DNA of 64,000 nucleotides, from NCBI GenBank assembly GCA_036732755.1, contig DAINBU010000008.1, forward strand, positions 1-64,000. The letters are read 5' to 3'. The stretch's first letter is position 1. Each line of letters opens with the position of its first letter. The position numbers and the translations under genes are program-made. The notes under the pieces are model-generated. The model had not been told where the DNA came from and did not search any database. It worked only from the letters and a program-made list of their open reading frames with translations. The DNA is from DASRRB01 sp036732755 (GTDB taxonomy: Bacteria > Planctomycetota > B15-G4 > SIAN01). This document shows, piece by piece, positions 28,616 to 38,100 of the stretch.

Positions 28616-30640
28616 TCAGAAGCAATCGGCCACGCGCGCCAGCCGGCCGCTCCATTCGAGCATCTGCCGCTCGAGATCGCAGGGGTACTCGATCGCGACG
28701 TCGGCGATCGCTCCGTCGGCGCCGCGCGTCGCGCGCAGGCGCGGCTGGACGAAGCCGGTGTACGCGGGCAAGTCCAGCATCTTGAAGCGCGCCACGATCT
28801 CGTCGCGCAGCTCGGGCTCGAAGGCGATCCCGTGCTCCTCGAACAAGCGGCGCGCCGCCGCGTAGTCGCCCTCCGACTTGATGCGCTGGACCTCGCACAA
28901 GAGGTCGCGCGCCCCCTGCCGCCACGCCTTCGGGTCGACCACGCACCAGTAGGTCTTGCCGTCGCGCCGGCGCACCTCGATCGCACGCGTGTTGGCCATG
29001 AGCCAGCGCACCACCATCTGGCGGTTGCGCATGTGGTCCTCTTCGAGGTGCGTGCCCACCTTCACGCGGTTGAGCTGGGTGAGGGCGGCCCGCGTGTAGC
29101 CCTCGTACTCGGTGCGCTCGACCAGGCCGGCGTCCTCGACCAGGCCGAGCTCGACCAGCTTCAGGTCGCCGATGAAGCTGAGCGCGACGAGGTCGGCGCG
29201 CGCCTCCTCGAGCGAGGAGTAGTACTCCTTGATGTGGTCGGCAGGGTCGCCGAAGAGGTGCTCGGCGCTGCGGCCCGACGCGTGGCCGATCACCTCGTGC
29301 ATGTTGGTCGTGAGCGCGTCGCAGAGCGGCTTCCACTTCTTGGCGCGCTCGAACTCCGCGTCATCGAAGCAGAACTCCCGGCGTGACGCCGCGGGCGACG
29401 CCTTCTCGTACGCCTCGACCACGTTGCCGAGCGAGACCGACTTGCTGCCGTATCTCTCGCGGAGATCCTGCGGATTGGGGAGGTTGATGCCGATCGGCGT
29501 GATCGGCCCCGAATCGCCCGTCTCGAGCACCACCTGGATCGCCTTGGCCGAGATCCCCTTCACCACCGGCTTCTTGTAGGCGTCGGCGTACGGCATGCGG
29601 TCCTCGAACCACTGCGCGTGCGTCGCGAACTGCCGGATCTGGTGCATCTTGTCGGGGTCGTCGAAGTAGACCAGCGACTCCCACGAGCCCTTGACGCCGC
29701 GCGCGTCCATGTAGGTCTCGACGAAGCCCTGGATCGTGTCGACCGGCGAGTCCTGGTCGGCGACCCACGCGACGCAGTACTCGCGGAACGCCGCCTCCTC
29801 GCCGGTGCGCAACCAATGAATCAAAGCGCGTAACGAACTCGCCATCGGCGGCGTCGAAAACGGGATCGCCGCCTCGAGGTGGCGCACCACCTCGGCGAGC
29901 TGGCGCGCGCAACGGCCCGGCGGCACGAGGCCGTCGAAGCCGGCGCGGTAGACCTCCTCCTCGAGCCGGCCGTCGGCGTGCTTGATCAGGCGGCTGTTCA
30001 GGCCGTAGCGCTCCTTGAAGCCGGCCAGGTCCTTCATCGTGACGCCGCGGTAGTGGTGGTTGGACGACGCGGCGAGCAGGTCGCGCCCCGGCTCGGGCGT
30101 CTTGCAGGTGCAGAGCGGATCGTGGTCGGGGTCGAAGAGGACCGGCGCGAGCCGCTCGAGCAGCGCGGCGGTCGTCTCCTCTTCGCACTTCGGCAGCTGC
30201 GCGCCGCGCGCTTCGGCGAGGCGGACCAGCTCCTCGAACGCCTCGCGCCGGCAGCCGAGCACGAACTTGCGGCTCGTCAGGTGGTGGTGCGGCCCGGAGT
30301 GGAGCCAGCAGAGCTTCGCGTAGCGGCGCACTTCGGCGACGGTCGCCTTCGCGACGCCCTCCGCCTCGAGCTCCGCGGCCGCCTCCTCCCAACGCGGCCC
30401 GACGCAGCGCAGCGCGACGAGCACCTCTTCGATCAGGTCGCGCAGTTCCAGGGAATGTCGGTAGCGCTGGTCGAGGTAGACGTCGCGTCCCGCCAGCGCC
30501 GCCTGGCAGAGGTGCCAGAGCAGCGTGCGCTCGCGCAGCGCGAGCCGCTCGAAGCCGTCGGCGTAGAGCTGCACGACCGCGGCGTCGTCGACGCGCTCGA
30601 GCAGCCATCGGCGTTCGTCGTTCGTCACGCTCGCTCCCAT
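28616..30640 (-). CDS. Dipeptidyl-peptidase III-like (M49) zinc peptidase
   Basis: A 674-aa soluble metallopeptidase removing dipeptides from peptide N termini. The M49 zinc motif HExxxH is HEVIGH at 448-453, and the second motif supplying the third ligand is EEARAD at 478-483 (canonical EECRAE). LCTCKTPEPGRDLLAASSNHHYRGVT and TPIGINLPNP are other conserved blocks. The length is close to the 650-720 aa usual for bacterial members. No signal peptide is seen, so it is probably cytoplasmic and recycles peptides. The ATG at 30640 is chosen; a GTG five codons later (VTNDERR) is possible. It diverges from the interrupted mprF-like gene, with 76 bases between starts. Confidence 0.92.
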   Translation of the reverse strand: MGASVTNDERRWLLERVDDAAVVQLYADGFERLALRERTLLWHLCQAALAGRDVYLDQRYRHSLELRDLIEEVLVALRCVGPRWEEAAAELEAEGVAKATVAEVRRYAKLCWLHSGPHHHLTSRKFVLGCRREAFEELVRLAEARGAQLPKCEEETTAALLERLAPVLFDPDHDPLCTCKTPEPGRDLLAASSNHHYRGVTMKDLAGFKERYGLNSRLIKHADGRLEEEVYRAGFDGLVPPGRCARQLAEVVRHLEAAIPFSTPPMASSLRALIHWLRTGEEAAFREYCVAWVADQDSPVDTIQGFVETYMDARGVKGSWESLVYFDDPDKMHQIRQFATHAQWFEDRMPYADAYKKPVVKGISAKAIQVVLETGDSGPITPIGINLPNPQDLRERYGSKSVSLGNVVEAYEKASPAASRREFCFDDAEFERAKKWKPLCDALTTNMHEVIGHASGRSAEHLFGDPADHIKEYYSSLEEARADLVALSFIGDLKLVELGLVEDAGLVERTEYEGYTRAALTQLNRVKVGTHLEEDHMRNRQMVVRWLMANTRAIEVRRRDGKTYWCVVDPKAWRQGARDLLCEVQRIKSEGDYAAARRLFEEHGIAFEPELRDEIVARFKMLDLPAYTGFVQPRLRATRGADGAIADVAIEYPCDLERQMLEWSGRLARVADCF

Positions 30641-30716
30641 GCACCGCCGGGTCGCCGATTCTCCCGATCGGCGGACGGCGACACGAGCGGCAGGGCGTCG
30701 CTAACTTCCCGGCTCG

Positions 30717-33374
30717 ATGGAGCCGGAGCCCGAACCCGAACCCGCTGCCGAACCGGTGCCGTCGGTCGTGCGCGCGCGGTTCGCACCGTTCCTGCGCTTC
30801 GTCCCGCTGGTCGTCGCGCTGGCGCTCGCGGCGGCCGCCTTCTTCGCGCTCCAAAGAGCGCTGCACGAGCACTCCTTCGCCGAGCTGCGCCACGCCGTCA
30901 AGAACCTCCCGCCGCGCCAGCTCGTGCACGCGGCGCTGTGGACCGCGCTCTCCTACTTCGTCCTCATTGGCTACGACGCGCTCGCGCTGACCACGTTGAA
31001 AATCAAACTGCCGTTCCGGCGCACCATGCTCGCGTCGTTCCTCGGGTACGTCTTCAGCAACAACCTCAGCCTCTCGATGCTGAGCAGCAAAACAGCGCGC
31101 TAACGCGTCTACTCGGGTTTCGGGCTGTCGACCTTCGACATCGCGAAGGTGGTCGCGATCTGCGCGGCGACCTTCTGGCTCGGGATCCTGGCGCTCGCCG
31201 GCCTGGTGCTGGCCGGCGCGCCCGAGCTCATCGTCGGCAACCTCCGCTTCACCGGCTTTCACGTCCCGACGTGGGCGGCGCGGGGGATCGGCGCGCTGCT
31301 GCTCGCGACCGCGGCCGCCTACATCGTGCTGTGCGCGCTGCGGCGCGCACCGCTCGCCTGGCGCAAGCACGAGATCGCGCTGCCGACCCCGGCGATCGCG
31401 ACGACGCAGGTGGTGCTCTCGATCGCCGACTGGTGCGTGGCGGCGGCGGTGCTCTGGGCGCTGCTGCCCCCCGATCCGGAGCTCACCTATCCGCGCCTGC
31501 TCGGCGTCTTCCTCACCGCGCAGATCGTCGCGGTGGCGAGCCACGTGCCCGGCGGGCTCGGCATCTTCGAGGTGCTGGTGCTCGCGCTGCTGAAGCAGGA
31601 CGACCCGACTCCGGAGCTGCTCGGGGCGCTCCTCGCCTACCGCATCCTCTACTACCTCGTGCCGCTCGCGATCGGCACGGTCGTCTTCGCCGGCCACGAG
31701 CTCCACCGCCGCCTCTCCGGCGTCGAACGCGTGTCGAACTTCGTCGCGCGCGTCGCGCCGGCGCTCGTGCCGCGCGCGCTCGCCTTCTCGACCTTCTGGG
31801 CCGGCGCGATCCTGATCGCGTCGGGGGCGCTGCCGACCGCCGGCGAGCGCGCGCGCTGGCTCTCGGCCGCCGTCCCGCTCTCGCTGGTCGAGGCGAGCCA
31901 CTTCCTGGCGAGCGTGAGCGGCATCGCGCTGCTCGTGCTGGCGCGCGGGCTCCACCAGCGGCTGCGCTTCGCGTGGGGCGCGACGGCGGTGCTGCTCGGA
32001 GCGGGCGCGCTCATGTCGCTGGTGAAGGGGCTCGACTGGGAAGAGGCGACGGTGCTGTCGCTCCTGCTGGCAGCCCATCTCCCGTGCCGGCGCCACTTCA
32101 CGCGCCACTCGTCGCTGCTCCATTCGCCGCTCTCGGTGCGCTGGGTGGTCGCGGTGGCGGTCGTGCTCGGCAGCGCGGCGTGGCTCGGCCTCTTCTCGTT
32201 CCGCCACGTCGAGTACAGCAACGACCTCTGGTGGCGCTTCGCCTTCGACTCCGACGCGCCGCGCATGCTGCGCTCGCTCACCGGCGCGGCGATCTTCGGC
32301 TTCGCCTACGCGCTCTCGCGCCTGCTCAAGCCGGCGCAGCCGGTGCCGCCGCCCGCCGACGCGGCGAGCCTCGAGCGCGCGCTGCCGCTGATCCGCCGCG
32401 CCCCCGACGCGCTGGCGCGCCTCGCGCTGGTCGGCGACAAGTCGCTCCTCTTTTCGGAGCCGGGCAAGGGCGGCGCGGAGCGCGCCTTCCTGATGTTCGC
32501 GGTGCAGGGGCGGAGCTGGGTCGCGCTCGGCGATCCGATCGGCGACCCCGACGCCGGCGACGAGCTCGGCTGGCGCTTCCACGAGATGGTGCACGAGCAC
32601 GGCGGGCGGACCGTCTTCTACCAGGTGCTCGCCGACCACCTCCCGCTCTACCTCGAGCTCGGGCTGCGGCTCCTGAAGCTCGGTGAGGAGGCGCGCGTGC
32701 CGCTGAAGGAGTTCGAGCTGCGCGGCAAGTCGCGCCGCAACCTGCGCCGCTCGTGCGAGCGCGCCGCCGAGGCGGGCGGGACGTTCGAGCTGATCAAGAC
32801 GGCCGACGTCCCGGCGGCGCTGGCCGAGCTCGCGCGCGTCTCCGACGAATGGCTCGAGTCGAAAGCGACGCGCGAGAAGGGCTTCTCGATCGGCCGCTTC
32901 GACGCGGCCTACCTCGCGCGCGGCCCGGTCGCCGTTGTCCGCAGCGCAGGCCAAATCGTCGCCTTCGCGAACGTCTGGGCCGATGAGGCGGCCGACGCGT
33001 CGCGCGAGGAGCTCTCGATCGACCTGATGCGCACGGCGCGCGACGCGCCGGAGGGCGCCATGGACTTCCTCGTCGTGCAGCTGATCGAGTGGGGCCGCGC
33101 GCAGGGATACGCCTGGTTCAACCTCGGCATGGCGCCGCTCGCCGGCCTCGAGGCGCGCCCGCTCGCGACCGCGTGGAGCCGCGTCGCCGCCGCGCTCTTC
33201 CGCCACGGCGAATCGCTCTACAACTTCCAGGGCGTGCGCCAGTGGAAGAACAAGTTCGACCCGGTCTGGCGGCCGCGCTACCTCGCCTCGCCGGGCGGAC
33301 TGCTGCTGCCGTCGGTGCTGCGCGACGTGACCGCGCTGGTGGCCGGCGGCGTGCGCGGCGTTTTCAGGAAGTAG
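30717..33374 (+). pseudogene. mprF-like phosphatidylglycerol lysyltransferase, interrupted by an in-frame TAA
   Basis: Read through, this is 885 aa: an N-terminal flippase of many helices and a C-terminal DUF2156 aminoacyl-tRNA-dependent transferase domain (FYQVLADHLPLYLELGLRLL, YAWFNLGMAPLAGL, FQGVRQWKNKFDPVWRPRYL), as in MprF. A TAA at 31101-31103 stops translation after 128 codons, and homology resumes in the same frame immediately after it (RVYSGFGLSTFDIAKVV). Relatives have a conserved GGSAVRYRxYSG motif here. This copy has SSKTAR-stop-RVYSG, so TAC/TAT to TAA plus several nearby changes fits. Separate translation could restart at the GTG at 31149 but would lack the first helices. It may be a true pseudogene, a sequencing error or a recoded stop. 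It overlaps the convergent gene by 97 bases. Confidence 0.82.
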
Positions 33375-33949
33375 GCGACCATCCACGCGAGGCCGCCGCC
33401 GCCCGCGACGCCGATCGCGAACGTCTCGAAGTCGCGCCAGTGCAGCATCTTCATCGCGGCGACCGCCGCGAAGAGCGCGAGGCCGACGCCGGCCTCGAAG
33501 CGCGCGAAGGCGACGGCGGGTCGCGCGGTCGGGCCCGCCGAGAAGGCGCGCGCCCGAAGGCGCAGCACGAGGAAGTAGGTGAGCAGCAGCACATGGCCGC
33601 TGATCGGAAGCCGGATCCCGAGGCGAAGGTTCGAGACGACGACGAGCAGCGCGACGCTCGCGCCGAGCACGACGGTCCGCTTCGCGAACAGGCCGACCTC
33701 GAGCGCCGCGTCGAGCACGTCCGCGAGCAGCATCCCGAGCACCGGGAACGCGGCGAGCATGTACCAGGTCGGCGCGATCTCTTCGATCTCGCGCGTGCCG
33801 ACGATCACCTTGACCGGTCCCTTGGACGCGAGCCACGCCGCGCCCGCCGCCATGACCGCGACGATCACCACGCCGCGCGCGATCAGCCGGTGGACTTCGC
33901 GGTGCTCCTGCTCCGAAGCGGCCGCCCCGATCCAGCGGCGCGCGCTCAT
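33278..33949 (-). CDS. Predicted multi-helix membrane protein, unknown
   Basis: A 223-aa protein with a basic N terminus (MSARRWIGAAASEQEHREVHR) and about six hydrophobic segments (roughly residues 25-40, 62-78, 93-108, 118-132, 150-166 and 178-194), ending in a Ser/Thr/Pro-rich tail. I do not recognise the family. The ATG overlaps the NamZ stop by four bases (ATGA), so it is probably translated with the amino-sugar salvage operon. The last ~32 codons, including the tail, are antisense to the 3' end of the mprF-like gene, which suggests a displaced stop codon. A role as a small permease or regulator of the locus is only inferred from position. Confidence 0.78.
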   Translation of the reverse strand: MSARRWIGAAASEQEHREVHRLIARGVVIVAVMAAGAAWLASKGPVKVIVGTREIEEIAPTWYMLAAFPVLGMLLADVLDAALEVGLFAKRTVVLGASVALLVVVSNLRLGIRLPISGHVLLLTYFLVLRLRARAFSAGPTARPAVAFARFEAGVGLALFAAVAAMKMLHWRDFETFAIGVAGGGGLAWMVAYFLKTPRTPPATSAVTSRSTDGSSSPPGEAR

Positions 33950-35163
33950 TCGTAGAGCCGGTACGGCGCCGTCGCGCGCCGCCACTCCTCGGGCCGCGCG
34001 TCGCACGCCGCGTCGAGGTGCTCGGGCTTCGTCCACGCCCCCGCCTCGATGTTCTTTCGGACGAGGTCCCCGCCGGTGATGCAGTCGATCGGCATCTTGG
34101 TGCGCTCGTACTCGTAGGGCGGCGCCTTCCAGGCGATCGCGTCGGGCCAGAGCCGGCCGATCCTCGCGAGCAGTGCGAGCGTGGTGCGGTAGGGCCGGAA
34201 CGCCGCGGCGTCGGTCACGTGGAGGAAGAGGCCGCCGCACGATTCGCCCTTGCACTTCTGGAAGGTCGGCACGAAGCGGATCGGCCGGAAGGCGACGCCC
34301 GGCAGCCGGAACGCCTCGAGCTCGTCGCGCAGCGCGTACGGATCGATGAACGGCGCGCCGCCGATCTCGAAGGGCGTCGTCGTGCCGCGTCCTTCGGAGA
34401 GGTTGGTCCCTTCGAGCAGCACCTGTCCGGGATAGACGTCGACGCCTTCGCTGCGCGGCAGGTTCGGCGAGGTCGGCACCCACGGACGGCCGAGATCGCT
34501 CCAGCGCATCGCCCGCCGCCAGCCGCGCAGGCGCACCACCTCGACCTGCGCGCCGATCTTCAGCGCCGCGTTGGCCCACAGCGCGAGCTCCCCCATCGTC
34601 AGGTCGTGGCGCATCGGCATCGGCGCGCGCCCGACGAAGCTCGTGAACTTCGGATCGAGCCAGGCGCCCTCGACCTCGAGTCCGCCGAGCGGGTTGGGGC
34701 GGTCGAGCACGACGACCGGGACGCCCGCCTCCTTGCACGCCTCGAGGCAGTGGGTCACCGTCCAGAGGAACGTGTAGACGCGGCAGCCGACGTCCTGCAG
34801 GTCGACGACGAAGGCGTCGAGGCCTTCGAGCCATTCACGCTTGGGCCGGCGCGTCTCGCTGTAGAGGCTGAAGAGCGGCGCGCCGGTCTGCGGCTCGCGG
34901 CCGTGGCCCGACTCGACCATGTTGTCCTGCTGTTCCGCGAAGAGACCGTGCTGCGGCGAGAAGAGCGCGGCGAGGCGGCCGGGGAAGCGCGCGTGCATCG
35001 CCTCGTGCGCGAGCGTGAATCCGGCGTCGACCGACGCCTGGTTCATGAGGAGTCCGAAGCGGCCGCGGCGCAGCGGCTCGGGCAGCACGTCCGGTGCGGC
35101 GCCGCTCTCGAGCGCAACGTCGAGTCCGGTGCGGAAATCGGTGCCGATCGGGCTCCCGGGCAT
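33946..35163 (-). CDS. Exo-beta-N-acetylmuramidase NamZ-like (DUF1343), no signal peptide
   Basis: A 405-aa member of the DUF1343/GH171 family, whose founder NamZ removes MurNAc from the non-reducing end of peptidoglycan fragments. Family blocks are LMNQASVD, VVDLQDVGCRVYTFLW, VVLDRPNPLGG, RHDLTMGELALWAN and TNLSEGRGTTTPFE. The motif usually written SPEHG is SPQHG here, so a glutamate is replaced by glutamine; the fused paralog upstream keeps PEHG. No export signal is seen (MPGSPIGTDFRTGLDVAL), pointing to action on imported fragments or to a divergent role. GAGGAAGGAACGG precedes the ATG. It is 32 bases downstream of the three-domain NamZ gene and overlaps the next gene by four bases. Confidence 0.9.
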   Translation of the reverse strand: MPGSPIGTDFRTGLDVALESGAAPDVLPEPLRRGRFGLLMNQASVDAGFTLAHEAMHARFPGRLAALFSPQHGLFAEQQDNMVESGHGREPQTGAPLFSLYSETRRPKREWLEGLDAFVVDLQDVGCRVYTFLWTVTHCLEACKEAGVPVVVLDRPNPLGGLEVEGAWLDPKFTSFVGRAPMPMRHDLTMGELALWANAALKIGAQVEVVRLRGWRRAMRWSDLGRPWVPTSPNLPRSEGVDVYPGQVLLEGTNLSEGRGTTTPFEIGGAPFIDPYALRDELEAFRLPGVAFRPIRFVPTFQKCKGESCGGLFLHVTDAAAFRPYRTTLALLARIGRLWPDAIAWKAPPYEYERTKMPIDCITGGDLVRKNIEAGAWTKPEHLDAACDARPEEWRRATAPYRLYE

Positions 35164-35195
35164 CCTTCGCCGTTCCTTCCTCAATAAAGGGGGGC

Positions 35196-38100
35196 TCAGT
35201 ACCGGAGGAACCGCGCCCGGCGGCGCCGGAACTCCTCCACGTCGCGCTCCCAGAGGCGGGCGATCTCCTCCGCGCTCCGGCCCTCGTGCAGCGCGTCGAG
35301 CGTCGCCTTCGAGCGGAGCAGGCCGTCCATCTTGGCGTCGAGCCACGCGGTCGGTGCGATTTCGTGCAGGGCGACCGCGACCGAAAGCGCGACGCGCATC
35401 GGCTCGAGCCGGGAGCGGTCGGTGATCTGGAAGCGGACGCCCCCGCAGCGCTGGTCGGCGAAGAGCGACGCGGTCGGCGTGAACTCGACCGGCATCGCCG
35501 TCGCGCCGGGGAGGTCGGCCTGCGCGAGCGCCGCGGCGAGCGCGCGCCCGTCGAGCCACGGCGCGCCGATCTGCTCGAAGGGGCGCTCGGTCCCGCGCCC
35601 GACCGAGAGATTCGTGGGCTCGAAGAGGACGAGCCCCGAGTAGAGCAGCGTCGCCTCGACCCCGCGCAGGTTGGGCGACGGATCGACCCAGCGCAGCCCC
35701 GTCTCGTCGAAGAGCTGCGCGCGACGCCACCCCTCCATCGCGATCACTTGGAGCTCGACGTCGAGCGGCCGCTCGGCGCGCACCATCTCCGCGAGCTCGC
35801 CGATCGTCATGCCGTGCCGGAACGCGACCGGGTGCCAGTTCGTGAGCGTCGGCTCGGCCGGATCGGGCAGCGGCCCCTCGACCGCGAGCCCGCCGACCGG
35901 ATTGGGCCGGTCGAGGACGACGACGCGCACCTTGGTGCCGGCCACCGCCTCGAGCGCGCGCATCAGCGTCCCGACGTAGGTGTAGCAGCGCGCCCCCGCG
36001 TCCTGGAGGTCGACGACCAGCGTGTCGACGTCGGCGAAGGCCGCCGGCGTCGCGCGGCCCGCCGACGAGCCGGAGTAGAGGCTGCGGATCGGCAGCCCGG
36101 TCTTCGGCTCGACGCCGTCGGCGATCGCCCCTTCGTCGCGGCCGCCGAGGCCGTGCTCCGGCGAGTAGAGCGCGACGAGCTTCAGGTTCGGCGCGCTCGC
36201 GAGGAGCTCGAGCGTCGGCGTGCCGTCGCCCGCGCGCCCGGTCGCGTTCGTGACGAGCCCGACCCGGCGCCCGGCGAGCGGCGCGAAGCCCGCGGCGCGC
36301 AGCACGTCGATGCCGGTGCGCACCGCGGCGTGCGCGTCCGCGCCGGCCGGAGGCGGTGCGAGGTCGCCCGCGTCCGCGCCGCTCGTCGCGCGGCCGACCG
36401 CCGCGGCGGCGATCGAGCCGATGCGGCCGATCAGCGGATTCACGACCCCCTTGCCGTCGGGGTGGACGCGGTTGCTGAGGAAGACCACGAAGAGGTCGAG
36501 GCCGGGGTCGATCCAGAGGCTCGTGCCGGTGAAGCCGCCATGGCCGAACGCACGCGCGGTCATGAGCTCGCCGCGGTTGGACGAGAAGCGGCTGCGCGCG
36601 TCGAAGCCCGGCGTGCGCCACTGCGCGCGGACGCCGTCGCCGCCCGCGACCGGCTCGGCGGTGGAGAGCAGCGCGACGGTGCGCGGCGAGAGGACGCGCA
36701 CGCCGTCGAGCTCGCCCTCGTTCAGGAGCATCCGGGCATAGCGCGACAAGTCGCGCGCCGTCGAGAAGAGGCCGGCGTGACCGGCGACGCCGCCGAGCCG
36801 CGCGGCCCGCGGGTCGTGCACCTCCCCCTGCAGGAGCGCGCCGTCGCGCGGCTCGGTCGGCGCCGCTCGCGTGCGCAATTCGGGGCCGGGCAGGAAGCCG
36901 GTCTCGCGCATGCGCAGCGGGGCGAAAAGGCGCGCGCGCACGTACTCGGCGAGCCCCTCGCCGCTCGCGCGCTCGACCACCTTGCCGAGGAGCTCGTAGC
37001 CGACGTCGCTGTAGGCGAACTGCGACCCGGGCTCGGTCGTCGGCGCCTGCGAGTAGAGGCGCGCCCACATCTGCTCTTGGGTGCCGGCGTAGTCGGCGAG
37101 GTCGTTGTCGGGGACGAAGCCGGCGACGTGCAGGAGCGCGTCGCGCAGCGTCACCTTGCGCTTGCGCTCGAGCGCCGGGTCGCCGTTCCGTGACGCCGGC
37201 TCGGACGGCGCGAACTCCGGCAGCCAGTTCGTGAGCGGGTCCTCGAGCCGCAGCTTCCCGCGCTCGACGAGCAGGGCGAGGCTGGTCGCCGTCGCGATCG
37301 GTTTCGTGAGCGACGCGAGGTCGAAGAGCGTGTCGGTGGTCATGGGGGCGCGCTCGGGGACGAGCGCGCGGTCGCCGTAGGCCTTCAGGAACTTCACGCC
37401 GTCGTGCCGCCCGACCGCGACGACGCAGCCGGGCAGCTTCTTCTGCGCCAGCGCCTCTTCGACCACGCCGTCGACGCGCGCGAGCCAGCCGAGGTCGAGC
37501 GGCGCCGCCGCCGGAGCGGCGCGCCCGAGGTCGTCGGGCGCCTTCGTGCGATTGAGGAAGAGCACGAGGTCGTGGCTGTCGCGGCCCGACGCGACGAGGT
37601 CGAGCCGCCCGTCGCCGTCGAGGTCGCCGAGTACGAGGTCCTCGCAGGCGATGCGGTCGTCGAGGTCGCGCCGCTCGAAGCGCGGCGGATCGTCGGAGAT
37701 CGGCGCGTAGAAGCGCAGCCCCGTCTTCCCACGCGCATCGGGCCGCCGCCAGCCCGCCACCACCTGGTCGTCGCCGCGCGAGAGGAGGTCGCCGGTCCCC
37801 AGCGCGTGCCCCTCGCTCAGCGAGTCGTCGAGGAGCAGCGGCGTCCAGCGGCCGCCCGCCGCCGGCGGCTCGATCCAGGCGACCAGCCGCGACCCGTGCA
37901 TCGGCTCGATGGTCGCGAGGTAACGCCGCCCGTTCGCGAAGCGGCCGGCTCGGATCTCACCGGCACCCGCGAAGTCGGGCGCGCCCGCGTGCGGACCGAT
38001 CAGCTCCGTCTTCGTCCAGGTTTCGCCGCGCGCGGCGCGGTCGAAGAGGAAGACGCCCTCGCGCGCCGCGACCAGCAGCTCCTCGTCGGCGTCGCCGTCC

